From NCBI GenBank assembly GCA_945882615.1, contig CAMCWK010000001.1, forward strand, positions 146,331-210,330: a stretch of DNA of 64,000 nt, read 5' to 3'. The position numbers and the translations under genes were made by a program. Shown here one piece after another: positions 27,496 through 36,263 of this stretch (positions are counted from its first letter, which is position 1; every line of letters starts with the position of its first letter). The notes below the pieces were generated by a model, which did no database searches, was not told the DNA's origin, and worked only from the letters and a program-made list of their open reading frames with translations. This stretch comes from Rhizobium sp. Q54. GTDB lineage: Bacteria; Pseudomonadota; Alphaproteobacteria; Micropepsales; Micropepsaceae.

Positions 27496-28677
27496 TTAGA
27501 CTGCTTGGCCCGCATACCAGCCCGACGCCCAGGCCCATTGGAAATTATACCCGCCAAGCCAACCGGTTACGTCCACTACTTCACCAACAAAATGAAGCCC
27601 GGGAATTGCCTTGGCCTGCATCGTCCTGGAATCCAGGTCCCGCGTATCAACCCCGCCCAGGGTGACTTCGGCGGTGCGGTAGCCCTCGGTGCCCGACGGG
27701 ACGATACGCCAATCGTTGATCCCGGCCGCCAGGGCGCGCAGCTTGCCGTCGGAGAGGCCCCCCAGCGGCTCCTGATAGGCCGGCAGATCGGCAATAGTCT
27801 TGGCCAGCCGCTTGGGCAGCAGGGTGGACAGGAAGGTGTGGGCCGACTGCTTGCCGCTGTGCTGGCGAGCCGTGCGCAGCGCTTCCAATGCGTCCCTGCC
27901 CGGCAGCAGGTCCAGAGCGATTTCCCGACCCTCCCGCCAGTAGGATGAAATCTGCAGGATTGCCGGGCCGCTAAGGCCGCGATGGGTGAAGAGCAACGCT
28001 TCCTCGAACGCCGTCTTGCCGCAAGACACGCGCGCGGGCAGTGCCACGCCCGCCAAGTCCTCCAGCCGCTCCAGCAACTGCGTGTCGAAGGTGAGTGGCA
28101 CCAGGCCGGGACGGGTTTCGGTAACGCCCAGCCCGAACTGCTCCGCCAGGCGATAGCCAAAATCCGTCGCGCCCATCTTGGGAATGGACTTGCCGCCTGT
28201 CGCCACCACGAGCGCGCCGCATTCCAGCATCTCGCCTGATGACAGCTGCAGCGTGAAGCCGTCCGGGGTCTTTTCGACATACTGCACCGTGACCGCCAGC
28301 CGCAATTGCGCCTCTCCGGCCTTCATTTCCGCCAGCAGCATGTCGATGATCTGTGTCGCCGGGCCGTCGCAGAACAGTTGGCCCAGCGTCTTCTCGTGCC
28401 ACTTGATGCGATAGCGGTCCACCAGGGCGATAAAGTCGGCGGGCGAAAAACGGCTGAGCGCCGAAATGCAGAAATGCGGATTGTCCGACAGGAACTGGGC
28501 CGGCGTGGCATGGATGTTGGTGAAGTTGCAGCGCCCGCCACCGGAAATGCGGATTTTCTCGCCCGGCTTTTTGGCGGAATCCAGCACCAGCACCTTGCGG
28601 CCGCGCCGGCCGGCAATGGCGGCGCACATCATGCCCGCCGCCCCCGCCCCGATCACCACCACATCATGCCTGTCCAT
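27496..28677 (-). CDS. BaiN/HI0933-like FAD-dependent oxidoreductase
   Basis: A 393-residue flavoprotein. The FAD-binding Rossmann motif VVVIGAGAAGMMCA is at the very N-terminus, followed by KPGEKIRISGGGRCNFTN, which is diagnostic of the HI0933 (BaiN) family. ATGGKSIPKMGATDFGY and the C-terminal GLHFVGEVVDVTGWLGGYNFQWAWASG complete the signature. The family reduces diverse unsaturated compounds; the substrate here is unknown. The start MDRHDVV at 28677 is chosen because upstream in-frame codons give non-homologous sequence. It is a single gene. Confidence 0.92.
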   Translation of the reverse strand: MDRHDVVVIGAGAAGMMCAAIAGRRGRKVLVLDSAKKPGEKIRISGGGRCNFTNIHATPAQFLSDNPHFCISALSRFSPADFIALVDRYRIKWHEKTLGQLFCDGPATQIIDMLLAEMKAGEAQLRLAVTVQYVEKTPDGFTLQLSSGEMLECGALVVATGGKSIPKMGATDFGYRLAEQFGLGVTETRPGLVPLTFDTQLLERLEDLAGVALPARVSCGKTAFEEALLFTHRGLSGPAILQISSYWREGREIALDLLPGRDALEALRTARQHSGKQSAHTFLSTLLPKRLAKTIADLPAYQEPLGGLSDGKLRALAAGINDWRIVPSGTEGYRTAEVTLGGVDTRDLDSRTMQAKAIPGLHFVGEVVDVTGWLGGYNFQWAWASGWYAGQAV

Positions 28678-28773
28678 GCGCAGGTTATGCCGCTCGGGGA
28701 CAGGGATGAACAGCGTGGTTTCAGCCGCGCGGTCATGAGATAAGAACCCAACAAAATTAAAACAGGGGGTCGG

Positions 28774-31146
28774 ATGAAGCTTCTCAGTCTGGCGGTGGCG
28801 ATCCTGCTCGCGAGCCCCGCGCTGGCCGCACCATCCGACAGTGAGGGCTGGATCAGCCACCCTGCCGCGCTTACCGGATCCGAGCCGGTTGTGCTGCACT
28901 TCCGCCGCGAAATTCGCCTGGATCAGCGCCCCGCCGTCCTGCCGGTCACGGTGACCGCCGACAATCGCTTCATCCTGTTCGTCAATGGAAGGCGCGTCGC
29001 CAACGGCCCTTCCACCGGCACGCTGGCGCGGTGGCGAACCTCAACTGTCGATCTGGCGCCTTATCTGCAGCCCGGTCCCAATGTGGTGGCGGCAGCGGTG
29101 TGGGACTTTGTCCGTAAGCAGCCGGAAGCGCCCGCGGGCGGTCCCTTGCCTGCGGCAAGCGCGCTGCCGCCGCAGGTCGCGCCGATTGCCTGGCAGAGCG
29201 CGGGGCTGGGCTTCCGTTTGATCGGCGGGCCGCTATCCACCACCGCGCCGGGCTGGCGCGTCAAGATCGACGCCGGTCACATGGCGGGCAATGGCCGCGC
29301 CCAGGTACCGCGCAAACGCTATTACGTCGCCAGCGCGCCGGAGATCATCGATGCCGCGAAGGCAGATTGGGATTGGACCGGCCCGAGCGAAAATGGCGGC
29401 TGGGAGAATGCGGTGCCATCGCCGCAAGCGTCGGGACGCTCGCTGGTCGCCGATCTTCTGCCGCCGCAACGCTATGCGCCCGCCGCACCCGGTAGTGTGG
29501 TGCGCAGTGATCTGGCGGGCGCGCAGGATTTTCCGGCCCGCGCCGTCACCGTGCCCGCCAATACCCGCGCGAAAATCCTGCTGCGACGCGACGCGATGAT
29601 CTCCGCCTATCCCGAGCTGGATGTGTCGGGCGGCAGCGGCGCCACCATCAAGCTCACCTATACCGAGGCATTGTATGACGCCGAAGGAAACCGGGGCGAC
29701 CGCAACCTGATCGGTGACCGCCTGGCGCTTGGCATGTTCGACACCTTCATTGCAGACGGCTCTCGCCGCACCTTCGCGCCGCTGTGGTGGCGGACCTGGC
29801 GCTATGCCGAGCTGGATATCCAAACCGGCGCCGCGCCGTTGAGGCTGGAAGCGTTCCGCATTTTCGAGACCGGCTATCCGTTTGAAAAAGTCGCACGCTT
29901 CAATAGCAGCGATCCCGAGCTCAACCGCATCTGGGACATCGGCTGGCGCACCGCCCAAATCGATGCCCACGAAACTTATATGGACAGTTCCTATTGGGAA
30001 CAGCTGCAGTATCAGGGCGATACCCGGCTGCAGATGCTGATTTCCTATACGGTGTCGGGCGATCCGCGCCTGGCGGTGCAGGCGATTGATGCGTTCGCCG
30101 AGTCCGATGTGCATGGCGGGCTGCAGCAAGGCGCCTATCCCAGCCGCAGCGACAATGTCATTGCCACCTTCGCGCTGGCCTGGGTCGGCATGCTGAAGGA
30201 CTGGTATCTGGAACAGCCCGACAGAAACGTGATCGTCCGCCACCTGCCGCGCATGCGCAAGGTGCTGAACTGGTTCGAACCGACGCGGATGCCAAACGGA
30301 CTGTTGGGCAAGAATCCGCACTGGAATTTCATCGACTGGGTGCGCAGCAAGAATGACCGCGAATTCTTTCCCTCCTTCGGCAAGGACGGTGGCAGCTGCC
30401 TGATGACGGTGTTGTGGCTGGGGGCGCTGCGCGATGGCGCAATCCTGGAAACGGCCTATGGCGACCAACAAATCGCGGCGCAGAATATCGCCCAGGCCAA
30501 TGCGGCACGTGACGCCATCCGCAAGCTTTGCTGGAACAAGGAACGCGGACTGTTCGCCGACAATGCCGACTTCACATTGTACAGCCAGCATATGAACGCC
30601 CTGGCGGTCCTGTATGATGTGGCAACGCGCGAGGAAGCGTCTGCCATTCTGGAGCGCATCACCGTGCCGGGCCGCGGTATCGACGCGCCCGAAGGCATGT
30701 TCACCACCACCTACTATTTCGCCTGGTATCTGATCCGTGCCTTTGAACATGCCGGACTGGCGGAGCGTTACCCCAGCTTGCTCAAGACCTGGCGCGACCT
30801 GCTGACGCAGAACTATACCAGCTGGCCGGAGTCACGCGGCGAAACCCGCTCCGACACCCATGCCTGGAGCGCCCATCCCACCGCCGACCTGCTGGGCATT
30901 GTCGCGGGCATCCGTCCTGGCGCGCCCGGCTATGCGCGGCTGCGGGTAGCGCCGCACTTAAGCGATCTGACCAGCCTGGACGCCACCGCCGCTACGCCCC
31001 AGGGCGCGGTGTCGGTGCGCTATCGCGTGAACGGCAGCAGCCTGACGGCCGAGATCGAGCGTCCCGCCGCCCTGCCCGGCGAATTTGTCTGGAAAGGGAA
31101 AACCTATCCCCTCACCGAAGTTCGCAGCCGCTTCGTGCTGAACTAG
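28774..31146 (+). CDS. Secreted GH78-like alpha-L-rhamnosidase
   Basis: A 790-residue secreted glycosidase: signal MKLLSLAVAILLASPALA, an N-terminal beta-domain with FILFVNGRRVANGPS, a second beta-domain around LDVSGGSGATIKLTYTEALYD, then the (alpha/alpha)6 barrel. Barrel motifs include DSSYWEQLQYQGDTRLQ and WSAHPTADLLGIVAGI, with acidic residues expected for inverting catalysis. A C-terminal beta-sandwich ends the protein. It would release rhamnose from pectin (rhamnogalacturonan) or plant glycosides. AGGGGG precedes the ATG. Its stop TAG and that of the convergent matB gene share the tetramer CTAG. Confidence 0.85.
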   Translation: MKLLSLAVAILLASPALAAPSDSEGWISHPAALTGSEPVVLHFRREIRLDQRPAVLPVTVTADNRFILFVNGRRVANGPSTGTLARWRTSTVDLAPYLQPGPNVVAAAVWDFVRKQPEAPAGGPLPAASALPPQVAPIAWQSAGLGFRLIGGPLSTTAPGWRVKIDAGHMAGNGRAQVPRKRYYVASAPEIIDAAKADWDWTGPSENGGWENAVPSPQASGRSLVADLLPPQRYAPAAPGSVVRSDLAGAQDFPARAVTVPANTRAKILLRRDAMISAYPELDVSGGSGATIKLTYTEALYDAEGNRGDRNLIGDRLALGMFDTFIADGSRRTFAPLWWRTWRYAELDIQTGAAPLRLEAFRIFETGYPFEKVARFNSSDPELNRIWDIGWRTAQIDAHETYMDSSYWEQLQYQGDTRLQMLISYTVSGDPRLAVQAIDAFAESDVHGGLQQGAYPSRSDNVIATFALAWVGMLKDWYLEQPDRNVIVRHLPRMRKVLNWFEPTRMPNGLLGKNPHWNFIDWVRSKNDREFFPSFGKDGGSCLMTVLWLGALRDGAILETAYGDQQIAAQNIAQANAARDAIRKLCWNKERGLFADNADFTLYSQHMNALAVLYDVATREEASAILERITVPGRGIDAPEGMFTTTYYFAWYLIRAFEHAGLAERYPSLLKTWRDLLTQNYTSWPESRGETRSDTHAWSAHPTADLLGIVAGIRPGAPGYARLRVAPHLSDLTSLDATAATPQGAVSVRYRVNGSSLTAEIERPAALPGEFVWKGKTYPLTEVRSRFVLN

Positions 31147-32645
31147 CCGTAGAGAGTCTTGAAACTCTCGCGCATCGCGCTCTTCTGGACCTTGCCCATG
31201 GTGTTGCGGGGAAGCTGGTCGACGAACAGCACCCGCTTGGGATGCTTGAAGCGCGCCAGGTTTGCCAGCGCGCCCAGCACCGTATCCTCGGTGAGGACCG
31301 AATCCCTGGTTTTGACAATGAAAGCGGTGACCCCTTCACCGAAATCGGGATGCGGCAGGCCGACCACCGCCGCCTCCTCCACCCCCGGCAATTCATCGAT
31401 CAGGCTTTCGATCTCCTTGGGATAGATGTTGAGCCCGCCGCTGATGATCAGATCCTTGTCGCGCCCGACAATGCCGAGATAACCCTCGGCATCCAGCGTC
31501 CCCAAATCACCAGTGATGAAAAACCCGTCCGGGCGGAATTCGCTCGCGGTCTTTTCCGGCATCCGCCAGTAACCCTGGAAGACGTTGGGCCCACGCACTT
31601 CGATCATGCCGATCTCGCCCGGCGCCAGCGGCTGGCCGGTCTTGTCGGCGATACGGACCTCCACCCCGGGCAGCGGCAGGCCGACCGAGCCGGGAATGCG
31701 CGCGCCATCATAGGGATTGGAAGTGTTCATGCCCGTTTCAGTCATGCCATAGCGTTCCAGGATGGCGTGTCCGGTACGCGCCTGCCATTGGCGATGGGTC
31801 TCGGCCAGCAGCGGCGCAGAACCCGAAACGAACAGCCGCATATGCTTGGTACCATCCTGATTGAGGCGCGCATCCTGCAGCATTCGGGTGTAGAAAGTCG
31901 GCACCCCCATCATGGTGCTGGCCAGCGGCAAGGCGTCGAATACCGCATCCAGATCGAACCTGGGCAGCAGCAACATGCTGGCGCCCGACAGCAGGGTGAC
32001 ATTGGTGGCCACGAACAGGCCATGGATGTGAAACAGCGGCAACGCGTGCAGCAACACATCGCTTTTTGAAAAGCGCCAGACCTCTTTCAGGCTTTGCGCA
32101 TTCGAGAACAGATTGCCATGGCTCAGCATGGCGCCCTTGGAGCGGCCGGTGGTGCCCGAGGTGTAGAGAATGGATGCCAGATCGCCCATCCCGACATCGG
32201 CATCGGTAAAATCATCGGGCTGGCCGACGGCCTCGGTGATCAACGAGCCCGACAGGCCATCATCGCTGAGGGTCAGCAAGGGCGTATCCGGCAGCGCGGC
32301 GGCGTTCGCCGCCTTGTTCTTTTCCGCCACCACAAAAAGGCGCGGCTCGGCATCGCCGACAAAATAGGTCAGTTCGCTGGGGGTGTAGCCGCTGTTGAGC
32401 GGCAGATAGACCGCGCCGGCGCGCAGGCAGGCCAGATAGAGGAACAGCGCCCCCGGGCTTTTCTCGACCTGCACCGCGACCCGGTCGCCGGGCTGGACGC
32501 CATGGCGGGTCAGGACATGGGCCAGGCGGGCCGCTGCGGCGAAGCTTTCACGATAGCGAACCGCCGGCCGCCCCGGCGGCAACAGGAATATCTTGTCCGG
32601 ATCGGCCGCGCTTTGTGCAAAACGGTTGAAGAGATTATCGCCCAT
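31143..32645 (-). CDS. matB: Malonyl-CoA synthetase
   Basis: A 500-residue adenylate-forming enzyme (ANL superfamily), slightly shorter than acyl-CoA synthetases and the usual MatB length. The P-loop is ILYTSGTTGRSKGAMLSHGN; later motifs are YGMTETGMN and GYLGIVGRDKDLIISGG. The C-terminal catalytic Lys is expected in RNTMGKVQKS. It activates malonate with ATP and CoA to malonyl-CoA. The call rests on overall similarity to MatB and on the divergent malonate transporter genes 72 bases away. The usual partner matA (malonyl-CoA decarboxylase) is not in the window. Confidence 0.85.
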   Translation of the reverse strand: MGDNLFNRFAQSAADPDKIFLLPPGRPAVRYRESFAAAARLAHVLTRHGVQPGDRVAVQVEKSPGALFLYLACLRAGAVYLPLNSGYTPSELTYFVGDAEPRLFVVAEKNKAANAAALPDTPLLTLSDDGLSGSLITEAVGQPDDFTDADVGMGDLASILYTSGTTGRSKGAMLSHGNLFSNAQSLKEVWRFSKSDVLLHALPLFHIHGLFVATNVTLLSGASMLLLPRFDLDAVFDALPLASTMMGVPTFYTRMLQDARLNQDGTKHMRLFVSGSAPLLAETHRQWQARTGHAILERYGMTETGMNTSNPYDGARIPGSVGLPLPGVEVRIADKTGQPLAPGEIGMIEVRGPNVFQGYWRMPEKTASEFRPDGFFITGDLGTLDAEGYLGIVGRDKDLIISGGLNIYPKEIESLIDELPGVEEAAVVGLPHPDFGEGVTAFIVKTRDSVLTEDTVLGALANLARFKHPKRVLFVDQLPRNTMGKVQKSAMRESFKTLYG

Positions 32646-32675
32646 CGAAAATTTTCTACTGTTTTTTGCCCGGAT

Positions 32676-32681
32676 GTATAC
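32676..32681. promoter_or_regulatory. Possible MatR-type (GntR) operator GTATAC
   Basis: A GTATAC palindrome (in GGATGTATACGGT) lies in the 72 bases between matB and madL, the only place for both promoters. MatR operators in Rhizobium contain a TGTATAC core, so this is a plausible regulator site. No matR gene is visible in the window. Confidence 0.3.
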
Positions 32682-32717
32682 GGTTAGTTTCGCATTCTAG
32701 CGCGGGGGGCGCGGCCT

Positions 32718-33149
32718 ATGACCATTTCCGGCGTCGCGCTGCTTGCCGTCTGCACCCTGCTCGGCGCTATTCTCGGCGACCTGCTGGGCATGATGCTCGG
32801 GATCAAGGCCAATGTCGGCGGCGTCGGCCTCGCCATGATCTTCCTGATTGCCGGCCGGCACTGGCTGATCCGGCGCAAGCTGCTCAATGAAGGGATCAAG
32901 CTGGGCGTCGGGTTCTGGGCCGCCTTTTACATTCCCATCGTCGTCGCCATGGCCGCCAACCAGAATGTTGTCGCCGCGGTGGAGTCCGGGCCCATGGTGG
33001 CGATCGCCGCAATCGGGACGGTCCTGGCCTGCTTCGCCTGTGTCGCCCTGATCAGCCGGATGAGCGGGCGAGTAGAGACCATGGACGAGATCGAAGCCCG
33101 CGAAGCCAAGGGCGCGCAAACCGGCGGGCTGGGGAGCGTGGTGCGATGA
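32718..33149 (+). CDS. madL: Malonate transporter subunit MadL
   Basis: A 143-residue membrane protein with four hydrophobic segments (ISGVALLAVCTLLGAILGDLL, VGLAMIFLIAGRHWLI, FWAAFYIPIVVAMAA, MVAIAAIGTVLACFACVAL). Size and sequence fit MadL, the small subunit of the MadLM malonate importer. It overlaps madM by 4 bases, as is usual for this two-part carrier, and diverges from matB, whose product uses the imported malonate. Confidence 0.9.
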   Translation: MTISGVALLAVCTLLGAILGDLLGMMLGIKANVGGVGLAMIFLIAGRHWLIRRKLLNEGIKLGVGFWAAFYIPIVVAMAANQNVVAAVESGPMVAIAAIGTVLACFACVALISRMSGRVETMDEIEAREAKGAQTGGLGSVVR

Positions 33150-33916
33150 TCGTCGACGCGGTTTCCCGTGTCCTGCAGGCCAACGCCCTGCTGACCGCCT
33201 TCGCCTTTGTCGGGCTGGTGATGTGGCTGTCCGCGGCGCTGTCGAAATACCTGACCATGGGCCGGCTTCATGGCTCGGCCATAGCCATCATGATCGGACT
33301 GGCGCTGGCCTTGTGGGGCGGCATGGTGACCGGCGGCAAGAGCGGGCTGGCGGACATTCCCATGCTGTCGGGCATCGGGCTGATGGGCGGGGCCATGCTG
33401 CGCGATTTCGCCATTGTCGCCACGGCATTCGAAGTGGATGTTGAAAAGGCGAAGAAGGCGGGCTGGATCGGCGCGGCCTCACTCATGCTGGGCGTCATCG
33501 TGCCCTTTGTCGGCGGGGCGCTGGTCGCCGCCGCCTATGGCTATACCGACGCCATCTCGATGACCACGATCGGCGCGGGGGCCGTCACCTATATCGTCGG
33601 ACCGGTCACCGGTGCCGCCATCGGCGCGGATTCCGCCGTCATCGCGCTGTCCATCGCCACCGGCGTGTTCAAGGCCGTGCTGGTGATGATCGGCACGCCT
33701 TTCGTGGCCGGGATGATCGGCCTCAACAATCCGCGCACCGCAATGGTGTTCGGCGGTGTGATGGGAACGACCAGCGGCGTTACCGCCGGCCTTGCCGCCA
33801 CCGACCGCCGGCTGGTGCCTTACGGCGCCCTCACCGCCACGTTCCTGACCGGCTTCGGCTGCCTGGTGGTCCCGTCCATTTTCTATCTGATCGTGCGCGC
33901 CATTGTTGGAAGCTGA
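33146..33916 (+). CDS. madM: Malonate transporter subunit MadM
   Basis: A 256-residue inner-membrane protein of the MadM family with about eight to nine membrane segments and the conserved stretches GGMVTGGKSGLADIPMLSG, TIGAGAVTYIVGPVTGAAIGADS and MGTTSGVTAGLAATDRRLVPYGAL. With MadL it forms a malonate:cation symporter. Start overlaps the madL stop by 4 bases; the amidase gene begins 3 bases after its own stop, making one operon. Confidence 0.92.
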   Translation: MIVDAVSRVLQANALLTAFAFVGLVMWLSAALSKYLTMGRLHGSAIAIMIGLALALWGGMVTGGKSGLADIPMLSGIGLMGGAMLRDFAIVATAFEVDVEKAKKAGWIGAASLMLGVIVPFVGGALVAAAYGYTDAISMTTIGAGAVTYIVGPVTGAAIGADSAVIALSIATGVFKAVLVMIGTPFVAGMIGLNNPRTAMVFGGVMGTTSGVTAGLAATDRRLVPYGALTATFLTGFGCLVVPSIFYLIVRAIVGS

Positions 33917-33919
33917 ACC

Positions 33920-35308
33920 ATGAATTTTCACGACCTTCCCGTCCACGCCTTGTCCGAAGGCCTCAAAGCGCGGCGATTTTCGCCGGTGGATGTGGTCGAT
34001 GCCTGTCTGGCGCGTATCGAGACGCTGGAGCCCCGGCTGCATGCGTTCGTTCATGTCCACGGCAAGGAGGCACGACTGGCCGCCGAAGCGGCGGACAAGG
34101 CGATCCGTTCCGGCCACGGCATCGGGCCCCTGCACGGCATTCCCATCGCGCTCAAGGATCTGGTGGAGTTCAAGGGCCACATCACCACCGGCGGCTGCGC
34201 CGTCTGGCGCGACCGTATTTCCGATTACAGCGCGACCCTGGCCCAGAAGCTGGTCAGCGCCGGCATGATCGTGCTGGGCAAGACCCACACGGTGGAATTC
34301 GCCTATGGCGCCTGGGGCACCAACCAGCATATGGGCACGCCGTGGAATCCCTGGGACATGAAGGTGCAACGCACCCCCGGTGGTTCGTCGGCCGGGTCCG
34401 CCGTGGCGGTGGCGGCACGCATGGCGCCCTGCGCCCTGGGCACCGATACCGGCGGCTCGGTACGCATTCCCGCCGCCTGGTGCGGCCTCACCGGATTGAA
34501 GACCACCATTGGCCGCATCAGTACACATGGCGTGCTTCCCCTTAGCCCCACACTGGACACGCCCGGTCCCATCGCCCGCAGCGTGGAAGACTGCGCCATC
34601 CTGCTGGTGGCCATGCAGGGCCCCGATCCGCTCGACCCGCTGACCCTGGCGCTGCCGCCCGCCGATCCTTTTCCCACCCTGCGGCGGGGCGTGAAGGGAT
34701 TGAAGCTGGCGCGCATGCCTCAGTCCGAACGCGCCATGTTCGATGACGAGATGCTGGCGGCCTATGACCGCTCGCTGACGGAGCTGTCCGGTTTGGGGGC
34801 GGAGATCGTGGATCTGCCCGGGGGTGGCCCGTCTTTTCGCGAGAATGGCGACCTCGTTGCCAAGATCATCTCGGCGGAAATCTATCCCATCCGTGCCGAT
34901 CTGGTGGACGATCCGAGCATGGCGCTGGATGAAGCCGTACGCGCTCGGATCGCCGCCGGAGCCTCGATCTCCGCCCGCCAGTATCGCGACGTGCTGGCTT
35001 TACGGGAGCGCGCCAAGCAGGACTTCGCAGCCAGGATAGAAGGCGTGGATGCGGTCCTGACGCCCAGCACCATGACGGCGGCGCTGCCCTTGAGCGAAAT
35101 CGACCAGGGCACGACCCCAGCCCTGTCCACCCGCTGGGTGAACTTTCTCGACCTTTGCGCCCTGTCATTGCCCAATGGGATGACGCCGGGCGGCCTGCCC
35201 ACCTCGCTGCAGATCATCTGCCGCGGCGGCGATGAGGCGCTGGCGCTGCGCATCGGCTGGGCGCTGGAGAACGCCACCGACTGGCAGAAGCACGCGCCAA
35301 AGCTTTAG
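33920..35308 (+). CDS. Amidase signature family hydrolase
   Basis: A 462-residue amidase. The Ser-cisSer-Lys triad is seen as Lys in IPIALKDLVEF, the cis-Ser in TPGGSSAGSA and the nucleophile Ser in DTGGSVRIPAAWCGLTG. The family hydrolyses amides to acids plus ammonia. Because the gene is in the madLM operon, a substrate that yields malonate (malonamate, or ureidomalonate from barbiturate breakdown) is attractive, but this is inference. The stop TAG overlaps the convergent BKACE stop in TTAG. Confidence 0.88.
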   Translation: MNFHDLPVHALSEGLKARRFSPVDVVDACLARIETLEPRLHAFVHVHGKEARLAAEAADKAIRSGHGIGPLHGIPIALKDLVEFKGHITTGGCAVWRDRISDYSATLAQKLVSAGMIVLGKTHTVEFAYGAWGTNQHMGTPWNPWDMKVQRTPGGSSAGSAVAVAARMAPCALGTDTGGSVRIPAAWCGLTGLKTTIGRISTHGVLPLSPTLDTPGPIARSVEDCAILLVAMQGPDPLDPLTLALPPADPFPTLRRGVKGLKLARMPQSERAMFDDEMLAAYDRSLTELSGLGAEIVDLPGGGPSFRENGDLVAKIISAEIYPIRADLVDDPSMALDEAVRARIAAGASISARQYRDVLALRERAKQDFAARIEGVDAVLTPSTMTAALPLSEIDQGTTPALSTRWVNFLDLCALSLPNGMTPGGLPTSLQIICRGGDEALALRIGWALENATDWQKHAPKL

Positions 35309-36237
35309 AACGCGACGCGGTCCGCGCCCTTCAGTTCCAGGATCTGACGCGCCTCGTCCGGCGTGGCGATGGAACGGCCCAGGCCTTCGATGATCTGGCG
35401 CACCATGCGCACCTGTTCGGCGTTGGACTGGGCCAGCCTGCCCGGCCCCGACCACAGCGAATCTTCCAGTCCGACGCGCACGTTGCCGCCCATGGCGGCG
35501 GCCTGGGCGGCGATCGCCAGCTGATTGCGGCCCGCGCCCAGCACCGACCATTTGTACTGCTTGCCGAACAGGCGGTCGGCGGTTCGCTTCATGTGCTGAA
35601 CATCCTCGGGATGCGGTCCAATGCCGCCCAGGATACCGAACACCGACTGCACGAACAAAGGCGGCTTGACCAGCCCGCGCTCCAGGAAGTGGGACAGGTT
35701 GTAGAGATGGGAAATATCGTAGCACTCGAACTCGAAGCGCGTGCCGGCATCGCCCAGCTTTCTCAGGACGAATTCGATATCCGCAAAACTGTTGCGGAAC
35801 ACCAGGTCGCGCGAGGCTTCCAGCGCGTCACGCTCCCAGTCATGCTTGAACTCCTTGAACCGGTTCAGCATGGGAAACAGGCCGAAATTCATCGAACCCA
35901 TATTGAGCGAGGCGACTTCCGGCTTGAACTGCTGCGCCGGCTTCACCCGCTCCTGGACCGTCATATAGGGCGCGCCGCCGGTGGTCAGGTTGATCACCGC
36001 GTTGGTCGCCTGCTTGATGCGCGGCAGGAAGCGGGCAAAGGCCTCAGGCGTCTGGTCGGGCTTGCCGGTTTCGGGATCGCGGGCGTGCAGATGGACAATC
36101 GCCGCGCCGGCTTCCGCCGCGCCGACGGCGGCGGCTGCGATTTCCTCGGGCGTCACGGGCAAATGCGGCGACATCGAGGGCGTGTGGATCGCGCCGGTCA
36201 CGGCGCAGGTGATGATAACTTTGTCGTTCAGGTCCAT
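35305..36237 (-). CDS. BKACE family beta-keto acid cleavage enzyme (DUF849)
   Basis: A 310-residue Zn-dependent beta-keto acid cleavage enzyme. Family marks are VIITCAVTGAIHTPSMSPHLPVTPEEI, GAAIVHLHARDPETGKPDQTPE (metal-binding HxH) and the C-terminal GGNVRVGLEDSLW. These enzymes join a beta-keto acid with acetyl-CoA to give acetoacetate and a new acyl-CoA. The substrate varies widely; the upstream hydroxyacyl-CoA dehydrogenase-type gene (26 bases away) probably makes its beta-keto acid, as in carnitine breakdown. Neighbouring malonate genes hint at 3-oxoglutarate, which would yield malonyl-CoA, but this is speculative. Confidence 0.9.
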   Translation of the reverse strand: MDLNDKVIITCAVTGAIHTPSMSPHLPVTPEEIAAAAVGAAEAGAAIVHLHARDPETGKPDQTPEAFARFLPRIKQATNAVINLTTGGAPYMTVQERVKPAQQFKPEVASLNMGSMNFGLFPMLNRFKEFKHDWERDALEASRDLVFRNSFADIEFVLRKLGDAGTRFEFECYDISHLYNLSHFLERGLVKPPLFVQSVFGILGGIGPHPEDVQHMKRTADRLFGKQYKWSVLGAGRNQLAIAAQAAAMGGNVRVGLEDSLWSGPGRLAQSNAEQVRMVRQIIEGLGRSIATPDEARQILELKGADRVAF

Positions 36238-36263
36238 TGGGCTGGCCTTTTATTGTCGTTGAA

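Noticed and set aside
26073..27665. A 530-codon plus-strand open frame
   Set aside because: Antisense to the di-haem DUF1592 gene; composition is that of a shadow frame.
31143..31146. Shared CTAG stop codons of the GH78 and matB genes as a regulatory signal
   Set aside because: Similar overlaps occur at other convergent pairs here (20910-20915, 35305-35308, 47824-47831), so it reflects genome compactness.
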